The notes under the pieces: generated by a model
The model's input: the letters and a program-made list of their open reading frames with translations, nothing else
The model's database searches: none
Told to the model about the DNA's origin: nothing
Position numbers and translations under genes: made by a program
NCBI RefSeq assembly: GCF_026241135.1
Contig: NZ_JAPFGA010000009.1
Span: 62,001-126,000, forward strand
Origin: Galbibacter kalidii
GTDB lineage: Bacteria; Bacteroidota; Bacteroidia; Flavobacteriales; Flavobacteriaceae
Length of the DNA: 64,000 nucleotides
Direction: 5' to 3'
In this document: positions 53,846-62,914 of the stretch, piece by piece
Layout of the letters: each line of letters begins with the position of its first letter
Numbering within the stretch: the first letter of the stretch is position 1

Positions 53846-56800
53846 ATGAAAAGAACAAACAAACTCATGAAAATGAAGAGTCTTGTAGAAATCCGATGGA
53901 TTCGGATTTTTATAATGGCTCTTTTCTTCATCCCTTTGGTGGGCGTACAAGCTCAGCAATCACAATCTGTTACAGGAGTGGTCACTTCTGCTTCTTCAGG
54001 AGAACCGCTTCCGGGGGTAAACGTGATTGTAAAGGGGACAAGCATAGGTATAGCAACCGATTTTGACGGTAAATACACCATTCAGGCATCGCAGGGGGAT
54101 GTACTGGTATATTCATATATCGGTTTTAAGACCCTGGAGGCTACCGTTGGGAGCTCAACGACAGTCAACGTCTCTCTTGAAGAAGATTTTGCTTCTTTGG
54201 ATGAGGTGGTTGTGATTGGATATGGATCTCAAAGGAAATCAGACCTGACCGGATCGGTTAGTGTGGTTGATGTTGAGGATGCCAAGAAGACAGTGACCTA
54301 TGATGTGGCCAAAATGCTTCAGGGGCAAGCACCGGGAGTTACAGTACAATCATCAGGAGAGCCGGGAGGCTTTGTGAATATTAAAATTAGAGGGATTACC
54401 TCGTTTGCCAATAATAACCCATTATTCGTTATAGATGGTGTGATTGTAGATGATCCTTATGATTTTGCTACAGGGGAAATCGAATCCATACAAGTATTAA
54501 AAGATGCTTCTTCAGCTGCCATATATGGTGCTCGAGGTGCTAATGGGGTAGTCATTATTACTACTAAAAAAGGTAGGGAAGGAAAGATAGGCATTACGTA
54601 CAAATCAATGACTGGTATGCAGAATGTCCCTAAAAAGTTATCATTGGTTAACAGAGAACAATATCAAGAAATAACCAATGTAGCTGAAACCAATGCTGGT
54701 ATTGCTATAGCACCGGCCAACGATCCTACTAGCGAGAATTATGTTAGTAATATAGATACTGATTGGCAAGATGCTGCTTTTCGTACTGCAATGGTAGAAA
54801 ATCAAAGCCTTACGTTTACTGGTGGGGCAAAGGCTATGAATTATAGCTTAAATATGGATTATTTTAAAAATACCAGTTACTTTAAAACCCCTCAAGCTTA
54901 TACGAGGCTTTCTACAAATTTGAACCTTGGCGGGGAGAAGGGTAAATTTAAGTACGGAGCCAAAATTTCTTATACCCAATCAGACAAAGAAAACTTTAAT
55001 GAGTATAATGAAGGAACTTCTTCAGTTATAAATTTATTGCAAAACATACCCACTATTCCAGTATATGACGAAACGCATTTGGGAGGCTATGGGGGTCCTG
55101 ACCAACTTATCCACAAGGCGATAACATTGAATGTTATAGGATTCAATAATTTAATCACAAATGAAAACCTAAGAAACAGATTCTTAGGAAATGTTTGGGG
55201 AGAATATGAAATAGTAAAAGGGTTAAAATATAAACTTAATGTTAGTGCTGATAGATTAGATTGGGGGACTCGTTATTTTATACCACCTAGTTACTTAGAT
55301 TGGTATCATCGTACTACAAATGATGAAGCTTCGCTAGATGTTACTAGTGGAAACCTTAAGCGTACCATTGTTAACAATACACTTTCTTATCAAACTGTAT
55401 TGGGAGATAAACATAATATAGATGTTTTGTTGGGTTGGTTGCAAGAGCGGTCTGACTATTACAATCACGTTTCGCGTGGTGTAGGTTATGGAGACTTGGC
55501 CATTCCCAAACTGCAATATGCCGATAATAGGGATGCCTCTGAAAATGAAAGTGCCGAAGTGTACTTGTCTTACATTAGCCGTTTAAACTATTCTTTTGAC
55601 GACAGGTATTTTTTAACCGCTAATTTCCGTCAGGATAAATCGTCTTTGTTTGCTCCAAACAACAACACAGGTAACTATTTTTCTGTTTCCGGAGCTTGGA
55701 AACTGCATAACGAAAACTTTATCAACTTGCCCGAATGGTGGAATACTTTAAAGCTAAGAGGGGGGTATGGCCAGTTGGGTAACAATACTATTAGCCCGTA
55801 CCAATTTTACACTACTGTAAACTCGTTTGCCCATGCTACCTTTGGTGGCGAACTTGCGCAGGGAACCACGGCCTTGGAAATTAAAGATGCTGATATTAAG
55901 TGGGAAGATACCGAATCGACCAACGTTGCAGTAGAAACCAGTTTTTTTAATAATTCACTTGAGTTTTCAGCCGAGTATTTTGTTAAAAAATCTATAGACC
56001 TCTTGGCTAATTTTCCCTTGCCTTTTTCAACAGGAGCAATTGATCCGGAAGACTGGGCTAATCCTTCTGTAACTACCAATGCTGCAACAGTACGCAACAC
56101 GGGGCTTGAATTTGCCTTGACTTACAGGAACTACAAAAAACAAGATTTCGGATACAGTATTTCTGCCAATGTAGGTACGCTTAAAAACGAAGTGCTGAAG
56201 ATTGGAGAAGATGGACGACCCATTCCTGGTGCTGCGGCTCGAACAGCAGTAGGTCGTTCAGCCGGTGAAATCTATGGCTATGTTACCGATGGTATTTTTC
56301 AAAATCAAGAAGAAATTGATACTCATGCCGATCAGCCTGATGCTGCACCCGGTGACATTCGATTTAAGGATTTAAACAATGATGGTTTGATTACCGATGA
56401 CGACCGGACTTTTTTGGGCGGTACCATTCCTAAAGTAAGCTACGGCCTTAACTTCAGTGCCAATTACAAGGATTTTGATTTCTCGTTTTTCTTTCAAGGA
56501 GCTGCGGGGCATAAAATTTTTAATGCTACCTACCGTGCAGTCATGATAGGTGACTATACTAATCACCATACCGATATGTTAAATTACTGGACACCGGAGA
56601 ATACCAATACAAACATTCCAAGACCAGTTATTGGAGATCCTAATTCTAATCAGAGGGATTCTGATCGTTGGGTAGAGAATGGCGACTTTCTGAAATTACA
56701 GAATATTCAGTTGGGGTATAATATCCCAGTAGAGAATACCAAGTTTTTCAGTGGAGCTCGAGTGTATGTTTCTGGACAAAACCTCTTTGTGCTTACCGAT

Positions 56801-56917
56801 GGTTTTAAAGGATACGACCCTGATTTTATGAGTGATGGCCTTTTTTCTAGAGGATTTTATAACGGATCATTCCCTAACCCAAGAACCTTGGCTTTAGGTT
56901 TAGAAGTTAAGTTTTAA
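53846..56917 (+). CDS. SusC-like TonB-dependent outer-membrane transporter
   Basis: 1023-residue outer-membrane importer for arabinan oligosaccharides (substrate inferred from context). Signal peptide about 1-37 (ending VQAQ), then a carboxypeptidase-like regulatory domain (about 42-115: VTGVVTSASSGEPLPGVNVIVKG). The SusC TonB-box region LDEVVVIGYGSQRKSDLTGSV is near 118-138, followed by the plug (IRGITSFANNNPLFVIDGV) and a 22-strand barrel ending in ...LALGLEVKF with terminal Phe. It is paired with the SusD gene 16 bp downstream. No ECF sigma or hybrid two-component regulator is attached; control is probably by the divergent AraR. Confidence 0.94.
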   Translation: MKRTNKLMKMKSLVEIRWIRIFIMALFFIPLVGVQAQQSQSVTGVVTSASSGEPLPGVNVIVKGTSIGIATDFDGKYTIQASQGDVLVYSYIGFKTLEATVGSSTTVNVSLEEDFASLDEVVVIGYGSQRKSDLTGSVSVVDVEDAKKTVTYDVAKMLQGQAPGVTVQSSGEPGGFVNIKIRGITSFANNNPLFVIDGVIVDDPYDFATGEIESIQVLKDASSAAIYGARGANGVVIITTKKGREGKIGITYKSMTGMQNVPKKLSLVNREQYQEITNVAETNAGIAIAPANDPTSENYVSNIDTDWQDAAFRTAMVENQSLTFTGGAKAMNYSLNMDYFKNTSYFKTPQAYTRLSTNLNLGGEKGKFKYGAKISYTQSDKENFNEYNEGTSSVINLLQNIPTIPVYDETHLGGYGGPDQLIHKAITLNVIGFNNLITNENLRNRFLGNVWGEYEIVKGLKYKLNVSADRLDWGTRYFIPPSYLDWYHRTTNDEASLDVTSGNLKRTIVNNTLSYQTVLGDKHNIDVLLGWLQERSDYYNHVSRGVGYGDLAIPKLQYADNRDASENESAEVYLSYISRLNYSFDDRYFLTANFRQDKSSLFAPNNNTGNYFSVSGAWKLHNENFINLPEWWNTLKLRGGYGQLGNNTISPYQFYTTVNSFAHATFGGELAQGTTALEIKDADIKWEDTESTNVAVETSFFNNSLEFSAEYFVKKSIDLLANFPLPFSTGAIDPEDWANPSVTTNAATVRNTGLEFALTYRNYKKQDFGYSISANVGTLKNEVLKIGEDGRPIPGAAARTAVGRSAGEIYGYVTDGIFQNQEEIDTHADQPDAAPGDIRFKDLNNDGLITDDDRTFLGGTIPKVSYGLNFSANYKDFDFSFFFQGAAGHKIFNATYRAVMIGDYTNHHTDMLNYWTPENTNTNIPRPVIGDPNSNQRDSDRWVENGDFLKLQNIQLGYNIPVENTKFFSGARVYVSGQNLFVLTDGFKGYDPDFMSDGLFSRGFYNGSFPNPRTLALGLEVKF

Positions 56918-56933
56918 CAAAAAAAATATTAAA

Positions 56934-58487
56934 ATGAAAAATAAAATAATTTCAATGAGTCTTGTTCTGGCAGTACTTGTTTTATGTGGCTGCGTTAAGG
57001 AAGACGACTTGTTACAATTGAACCCTAATGAGATGGATTCCGGGAATTTCTGGAAAACAGATCTGGATGCCTTTAAAGGAGTCAATGCAGTATACCAAGC
57101 TTTTTATTACGACGGCACCTATTTGCGCAGTACCCAGATTATGATTGATACCAAATCGGACGACACCCGAAGCAATAGCCCGTGGGGAGCTATGGCCAAT
57201 ATAGGTAAATTTAATTCCAGTGTAGCGCTGGATGATATTTACGGTTGGGGCTTTAGAGACTATTACATTGGCATGTACAGGGCTAACCAGGTCTTGGAGC
57301 ATGTGCCGGATATAGAAATGGAAGATCAGGGCCTAAAAAATAGGGTGTTGGGTCAAGCTTATTTTTTAAGAGGTTTGCTTCTGATGCACGCTGTGAAAAT
57401 GTTCAATAACGTGCCGGTGCCAAATACTACCGAAATATATCACGAACAAAAAACACAAGCAGAAGGTTGGGCGCAGGTTATTGCCGATTTTGAAGCTGCG
57501 GCCGAATTGTTGCCTGTATCCTATACAGATGTGTCAGGTTTAGATGCTGGTCAGGTAGGGCGTGCCACCAAAGGAGCTGCTTTGGGTTATTTGGGCAAAG
57601 CCAAATTGTTTACTTACGATTACGAAGGGGCGAAGACAGCTTTTGAAGCGGTTATGAACCTTGGAGTTTACGATTTAGTACCCAACTATCGCGATAATTT
57701 TACCGACAAAAACGAAAACAACATGGAATCTGTTTTCGAAATTCAGTTTGACCGTGATGTAGGAGGTCTCGACTTGGGTTGGGTAGGAGCTCCAGGTTCT
57801 AGTTGGAGTAAAACCACTGCACGTGCCATTACTTATGGACCTAGGGGGTTTGGTTATGTTGATGTACAACCTACTTGGGTTTTGTTTGACGAGTTTCATG
57901 AAGAGGCTACGGTGAGTGGTGATGTCGACCCTCGTTTGAATGCTACTATTTTTTATGACGGTGGCGATATGCTATATGGGCATGATTTTGCAACTGTATA
58001 TGCAAACAGTCCAGCTGATATAAATGATTTATTTTGTGCTAAATACCAAAACTCAGACGGTACATATCCCGATGAGTTTGATTGGCGGTCAGGTATCAAT
58101 GAACGTTTAATGCGTTATGCAGATGTATTGTTGATGTATGCTGAAGTGCTTAATGAACTCGACCGAACTGCAGATGCGGCACCTTATATTCAACGGGTAA
58201 GAAACAGAGTAAATCTTCCCGACCGAACAACTGAGTTTGCCAATATGAGTCAGCAGCAAATGCGTGATCAAATAGCACATGAACGCTTTTTGGAATTTGG
58301 TTTGGAAGGTCATCGTTTTGACGATATCCGTCGATGGGGATGGCTGGACGACCCGTCCAAACTGACATGGTTAGAAACAAGAGACCCGGAATTTGAAACC
58401 TATGTTGAGGGAAGGGAATATTTCCCTATCCCACAGCGAGAAATAGATAACAACCCGTTTCCTGTAGAGCAAAACCCTGGGTATTGA
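56934..58487 (+). CDS. SusD/RagB-family glycan-binding lipoprotein
   Basis: 517-residue surface lipoprotein (signal 1-20, lipobox LCGC). A SusD-type N-terminus (LLQLNPNEMDSGNFWKTDLDAFKGVNAVYQAF) is followed by TPR-like helices (AYFLRGLLLMHAVKMFNNVPV) and a C-terminal region with RYADVLLMYAEVLNEL, ERFLEFGLEGHRFDDIRRWG and a terminal FPIPQREIDNNPF-type end. It should cap the SusC barrel and bind arabinan chains. A hairpin at 58678-58704 separates it from the GH51 gene. Confidence 0.94.
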   Translation: MKNKIISMSLVLAVLVLCGCVKEDDLLQLNPNEMDSGNFWKTDLDAFKGVNAVYQAFYYDGTYLRSTQIMIDTKSDDTRSNSPWGAMANIGKFNSSVALDDIYGWGFRDYYIGMYRANQVLEHVPDIEMEDQGLKNRVLGQAYFLRGLLLMHAVKMFNNVPVPNTTEIYHEQKTQAEGWAQVIADFEAAAELLPVSYTDVSGLDAGQVGRATKGAALGYLGKAKLFTYDYEGAKTAFEAVMNLGVYDLVPNYRDNFTDKNENNMESVFEIQFDRDVGGLDLGWVGAPGSSWSKTTARAITYGPRGFGYVDVQPTWVLFDEFHEEATVSGDVDPRLNATIFYDGGDMLYGHDFATVYANSPADINDLFCAKYQNSDGTYPDEFDWRSGINERLMRYADVLLMYAEVLNELDRTADAAPYIQRVRNRVNLPDRTTEFANMSQQQMRDQIAHERFLEFGLEGHRFDDIRRWGWLDDPSKLTWLETRDPEFETYVEGREYFPIPQREIDNNPFPVEQNPGY

Positions 58488-58677
58488 TAATGAAGCGAGC
58501 CATAAATTTCACCTATATAAACCTTGTCTAATAGGTAGGTACGTGTGAATAAAGATTGTTATGGTGAGTTCCATAGATTGATTTTAAATTTTTAATTGAT
58601 TGATTGTTAAAAATTTGCAAATCATGTGTATATGAAACATTTATTTTAATTTAGTTTCAAATAGTTTTTATAATTTC

Positions 58678-58704
58678 AAAGACCGCAGATTAAATGCGGT
58701 CTTT
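58678..58704 (+). terminator. Hairpin between SusD and GH51 genes
   Basis: Perfect 10-bp stem AAAGACCGCA / TGCGGTCTTT with a 7-nt loop. No long T-run follows, so it may attenuate rather than fully stop transcription; it lies 18 bp before the GH51 ATG. The remainder of the 235-bp gap is AT-rich. Confidence 0.6.
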
Positions 58705-58722
58705 GTTCACAAACAACAGCTT

Positions 58723-60276
58723 ATGAATTTGAGAAAAATTACAGTTACGATGTTGGTTGCTCTTATGACCAGTCAACTGTCGATTGCGCAAAAAACAACC
58801 ACAGTCGAATTAAAGCCATCCGAAGAGGCTCCAACAATCAGCAAACACATTTATGGTCATTTTGCAGAACACCTCGGACGGTGTATCTACGGCGGATTTT
58901 ATGTAGGTGAAGACAGTGATATTCCCAATACAAATGGGGTTAGGAATGATATTATCGTCGCATTAAAAGATTTGAAAATACCTAACCTGAGATGGCCGGG
59001 CGGTTGCTTTGCCGATACCTATCACTGGAAAGATGGTATAGGACCAAAAGAAGATCGACCAACCATCGTCAATCGTTGGTGGGGTGGGGTAACAGAAGAC
59101 AACAGTTTTGGTACGCATGATTTTCTAAACTTGTGCGAAGTCCTGGAAACCGAACCTTACCTCGCAGGTAACGTAGGAAGTGGTACGGTTCAGGAACTGA
59201 TAGACTGGGTGCAGTACACCAATCATGATGGTAAAAGTCCGATGTCAGACCTGAGGAAAAAGAACGGCAGGGAAAAACCTTGGAATGTAAAATACTGGGG
59301 AATAGGTAACGAAGCTTGGGGATGTGGCGGAAATATGACACCGGAATACTACTCAGATGAGTATAGGAAGTATGCTACCTTCCTTTCCGGATGGTCCAAC
59401 GAAAGTGGTATATTCCGTATAGCTTCAGGAGCATCCAGTTCGGATTATAAATGGACTGAAGTGTTGATGAAGAACATTAAGCATAATCTTTTAGAAGGGA
59501 TGGCGCTTCATCATTATTCCGTTATTGATTGGAACAACAAGAGTTCGTCGACAGGTTTTGAAGAAGAACATTATTTCAAGACTATGACAGAAGCCCTTAA
59601 AATGGAAGAGTTGATAGAAAAGCACACAGCCATTATGGACAAATACGACCCTGAAAACAAAATCGCTTTGGTAGTAGACGAATGGGGAGGCTGGTATGAT
59701 ACAGATAAAGGACCTAACGGAACTCCACTGTTTCAGCAAAATACCATGCGTGATGCAATGATTGCTGGGGTTACGCTCAATATTTTCAATAATCGTGCAG
59801 ATCGGGTAAAAATGGCCAATCTGGCACAAACCGTTAATGTGTTGCAGGCCGTAATCTTGACCGATGCCGAAACCAACAAAATGCTGTTGACACCTACCTA
59901 TCATGTTATGAAAATGTATAATGTGCATCAGGATGCAACTTTGATTCCTGTGGAGTTTGAATCGCCTAAATATGAATTCAACGGTGAAAGTTTACCCGCG
60001 GTTTCTATCTCTGCTTCAAAAAAAGAGGGGAAAACACATATTTCTTTGACGAATATCGATGCTGAAAAGGAAAACACAATAGAGTTGGATGTAACAAATC
60101 TGGGTATCAAAAATGCTTCAGGATTAATATTAAAATCCGATAAGTTACAAGACCACAATACTTTTGATAATCCTGAAAAAATTACGCCTTCAGAATTTAA
60201 GGATTTTAAACTGAAAAAAGGAAAATTGAGTTTGACATTACCACCCTTATCGGTAGTGGTTCTCGAAGCTAAATAA
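58723..60276 (+). CDS. GH51 alpha-L-arabinofuranosidase, exported
   Basis: 517-residue exo-acting enzyme that releases arabinose from arabinan or arabinoxylan oligosaccharides. Signal peptide about 1-22 (ending IAQ), so probably periplasmic. TIM barrel with the acid/base E197 in GIGNEAWG and nucleophile E320 in VVDEWGGW; a C-terminal beta-sandwich (about 410-517) follows. The HIYGHFAEHLGRCIYGG start of the barrel is typical of GH51. First enzyme gene of the arabinan locus. Confidence 0.93.
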   Translation: MNLRKITVTMLVALMTSQLSIAQKTTTVELKPSEEAPTISKHIYGHFAEHLGRCIYGGFYVGEDSDIPNTNGVRNDIIVALKDLKIPNLRWPGGCFADTYHWKDGIGPKEDRPTIVNRWWGGVTEDNSFGTHDFLNLCEVLETEPYLAGNVGSGTVQELIDWVQYTNHDGKSPMSDLRKKNGREKPWNVKYWGIGNEAWGCGGNMTPEYYSDEYRKYATFLSGWSNESGIFRIASGASSSDYKWTEVLMKNIKHNLLEGMALHHYSVIDWNNKSSSTGFEEEHYFKTMTEALKMEELIEKHTAIMDKYDPENKIALVVDEWGGWYDTDKGPNGTPLFQQNTMRDAMIAGVTLNIFNNRADRVKMANLAQTVNVLQAVILTDAETNKMLLTPTYHVMKMYNVHQDATLIPVEFESPKYEFNGESLPAVSISASKKEGKTHISLTNIDAEKENTIELDVTNLGIKNASGLILKSDKLQDHNTFDNPEKITPSEFKDFKLKKGKLSLTLPPLSVVVLEAK

Positions 60277-60279
60277 TCT

Positions 60280-60312
60280 AAACCTCCAAGGTCTTCAAGA
60301 CCTTGAAGGTTT
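60280..60312. repeat. REP-like palindrome between GH51 and GH43 genes
   Basis: AAACCTCCAAGGTCTT and AAGACCTTGAAGGTTT separated by one base (one mismatch). A near-perfect 33-bp palindrome directly after the GH51 stop codon. Confidence 0.7.
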
Positions 60313-60335
60313 GAATTGGTTGACAATCTGAAAAA

Positions 60336-61841
60336 ATGAATGAATACAATTTTACATACCTGATCATTGCCATTATTTGTTTGCTTGTGGGGTGTTCCAA
60401 AGACGAAACACCTCCGGTGATAAATAATAGTGAGGAAGAAATCGAACCTGTCGAAAACAACGGGGAAGAAAATGTGGGCTTTGAGATCAATTCGATAACG
60501 GATACGTATCCCAATTTGGCTCCGGTTGAAAATGTATATGAATGGGGTCCGTACAATGTTCACGATCCGTCGATTATCAAGTCTGGAGGTACGTATTATT
60601 GTTACAATACTGATGTGGCCTACGGAGCTGAAATACGTCCGGGTGTGCAAATTCGCAAGTCTGATGATTTAATTGAATGGGAATTTGTTGGTTGGGTGTT
60701 CGATGGCCTGCCTGAAAAGGGTAGCACTTTCATCAAAAACAATGGGGGCGAACCTTTTAATGCACTTTGGGCACCTTATATTATGGAAGTCAATGGAGAA
60801 TATCGTTTGTATTATTCCTTGTCGTCTTCCACACCGAGGTTGAGTACTATTGGTTTGGCAACGGCCTCATCCCCGCTTGGTCCGTGGACAGAGCAGGGCT
60901 TGGTCGTGACATCAAAAGACGATGCCACCGTTCAGACCAATGCTATAGACCCATCAGTAATTGTTGACGCTGCCGGAAACCATTGGATGTACTACGGTTC
61001 TGCTTGGGACGGAATTTATAAACTGCAATTGAATCCTTCATCCGGTTTGGCCATGACCTCGGGCGACAAAGGTGTGCGGGTGGCACAACGGGGCTTTACC
61101 GGTGAAACGGTTAACGGAAATATTGAAGGCCCTGAAATTATTTACAATCCCGAATTTGACAAATATTACCTGTTTATCGCCTACGATTGGTTACAGACAA
61201 AATACAATGTGCGCGTAGGTAGAAGTGATAACCCTGACGGACCTTTTTACGATTTTGCAGGGAATGACCTCAATATTGAAGAAGACAACGGACCGATGAT
61301 TTTAGCGCCGTATCAATTCAATGGACATTCGGGTTGGCAAGGGGTATCGCACCCGGGGATTTTTGATGATGGCAACGGACAATTCTATATGTCACATCAG
61401 GGACGACCGGGAGAGGATAGCTTTTATATGGTGCTGCACGTGCGTAAAATGCACTGGACGAAAGACGGCTGGCCTATTGTATCTCCTGAGCGTTATGCAG
61501 GAGTGGAACAAACCGATATTACTAATGAAGATTTAATAGGGAATTACGAACAGATCATTTTAGGATATAACGTAGTGCCTGGATATGACAACGAACAAAC
61601 CTCGCCGGATTTTCAAACGGCAATTAATTTAGAACTGAATGCCGATGGTTCCATCAATGGCAATAGTGATAACAATTGGACATACAATGCTCCTTGGCTA
61701 ACACTTGCTTGGGCCAACGGTTTTACAGATAAATTGCATGTAGAACGAGGCAGGGATTGGGAAAATCAGGTGGAAAGTACCATTCTGTTATCAGGTTTAA
61801 ACAATGACGGAACTGCCATTTGGGGCAAAAAAATAAATTAA
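60336..61841 (+). CDS. GH43 endo-arabinanase-like lipoprotein
   Basis: 501 aa. Lipoprotein signal (1-20, lipobox LLVGC) followed by an acidic linker (EEEIEPVENNGEEN), a pattern typical of surface-exposed lipoproteins in Bacteroidota. Five-bladed GH43 propeller (about 65-390) with catalytic Asp in VHDPSI, pKa-modulating Asp in AIDPSV and general acid Glu in IEGPEI. The C-terminal beta domain (about 400-501) is like that of extracellular endo-1,5-arabinanases. It probably cuts arabinan at the cell surface before uptake through SusCD. Confidence 0.88.
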   Translation: MNEYNFTYLIIAIICLLVGCSKDETPPVINNSEEEIEPVENNGEENVGFEINSITDTYPNLAPVENVYEWGPYNVHDPSIIKSGGTYYCYNTDVAYGAEIRPGVQIRKSDDLIEWEFVGWVFDGLPEKGSTFIKNNGGEPFNALWAPYIMEVNGEYRLYYSLSSSTPRLSTIGLATASSPLGPWTEQGLVVTSKDDATVQTNAIDPSVIVDAAGNHWMYYGSAWDGIYKLQLNPSSGLAMTSGDKGVRVAQRGFTGETVNGNIEGPEIIYNPEFDKYYLFIAYDWLQTKYNVRVGRSDNPDGPFYDFAGNDLNIEEDNGPMILAPYQFNGHSGWQGVSHPGIFDDGNGQFYMSHQGRPGEDSFYMVLHVRKMHWTKDGWPIVSPERYAGVEQTDITNEDLIGNYEQIILGYNVVPGYDNEQTSPDFQTAINLELNADGSINGNSDNNWTYNAPWLTLAWANGFTDKLHVERGRDWENQVESTILLSGLNNDGTAIWGKKIN

Positions 61842-61846
61842 TGTAC

Positions 61847-61866
61847 AGACGCATAATTATGCGTCT
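61847..61866. repeat. Perfect 20-bp palindrome between GH43 genes
   Basis: AGACGCATAATTATGCGTCT, 5 bp after the stop codon of the first GH43 gene. It could be a transcript-processing or terminator hairpin, or a REP-like element. Confidence 0.65.
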
Positions 61867-61889
61867 CAGTATTGCTAAAATTAATAAAA

Positions 61890-62903
61890 GTGCAAAAAAA
61901 TATTATAAAATACACGATTGTAATTTCATTGTTGCTCCTTTCATGTAAAAATGAAAAAGAAGTAAAACAAGAGGATGTATCCGTAGAAACAGAAACCAAT
62001 GCCAATGCCAAACCGGTTTCATACAACAACCCTGTGATCCGGGATAAATTTACAGCCGATCCGGCAGCATTGGTGCATAACGATTCGGTCTATCTTTATA
62101 CAGGACACGATGAAGCACCGGATGACTTTAACTTTTACAAAATGAACGAATGGCTGGTCTTTTCATCCGCTGATATGGTGAATTGGAAAGAACACCCCGT
62201 GCCTCTAAAGCCATCAGATTTTGAATGGGTAAAAGGAGACGCCTGGGCGGCAGAAGTCATAGAAAAAGACGGGAAGTTTTATTGGTATGTTACGGTCGAG
62301 CATGCTTCTGTACATGGAAAAGCTATTGGAGTGGCCGTATCAGATTCCCCAACCGGACCTTTTAATGATGCACTTGGAAAAGCACTTATTACCAACGATA
62401 TGACTACCGAGCATACCGATATCAGTTGGGATGACATCGATCCTACGGTTTTTATGGACGACGACGGACAAGCTTATCTGTTTTGGGGAAATACCCAATG
62501 CTATTATGCAAAACTGAAAGATAATATGATAGAACTCGATGGTTCGATACAAACGATAGATTTACCAAAATTCACCGAAGCTCCCTGGATACATAAAAAA
62601 GGGGATTGGTATTACCTTTCTTATGCTTACGGCTTTCCGGAAAAAACAGCCTATGCCATGAGCAAATCGATTACCGGGCCTTGGGAATTTAAAGGAATAC
62701 TCAATGAAGTAGCCGGAAACAGTAACACCAATCATCAAGCGATTATTGAATTTAAAGGGAAAGACTATTTCATATATCACAACGGTAGTATAGAAACCAA
62801 CGGAGGAAGCTTTAGAAGATCGGTTTGTATCGATCGTCTATACTATAATCCGGACGGTACTCTAAAAAGGGTGATAATGACATCAGAAGGAATTCAGAAT
62901 TAA
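61890..62903 (+). CDS. GH43 arabinofuranosidase/xylosidase-like lipoprotein
   Basis: 337 aa from the GTG at 61890 (MQKNIIKYTIVISLLLLSC, lipobox LLSC); the frame also reaches a TTG at 61872. GH43 propeller (about 45-337) with catalytic Asp in FTADPAAL, second Asp in DIDPTVF and Glu in FTEAPWI. The DDFNFYKMNEWLVFSSADMVNW segment points to exo-acting GH43 enzymes on arabino- or xylo-oligosaccharides. It lies 11 bp before the next GH43 gene. Confidence 0.87.
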   Translation: MQKNIIKYTIVISLLLLSCKNEKEVKQEDVSVETETNANAKPVSYNNPVIRDKFTADPAALVHNDSVYLYTGHDEAPDDFNFYKMNEWLVFSSADMVNWKEHPVPLKPSDFEWVKGDAWAAEVIEKDGKFYWYVTVEHASVHGKAIGVAVSDSPTGPFNDALGKALITNDMTTEHTDISWDDIDPTVFMDDDGQAYLFWGNTQCYYAKLKDNMIELDGSIQTIDLPKFTEAPWIHKKGDWYYLSYAYGFPEKTAYAMSKSITGPWEFKGILNEVAGNSNTNHQAIIEFKGKDYFIYHNGSIETNGGSFRRSVCIDRLYYNPDGTLKRVIMTSEGIQN

Positions 62904-62914
62904 CCATATAAATA

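Noticed and set aside
59928-60650. 240-codon minus-strand frame over the GH51 end and GH43 start
   Set aside because: Antisense to two well-supported genes and crosses the intergenic palindrome; no family features.
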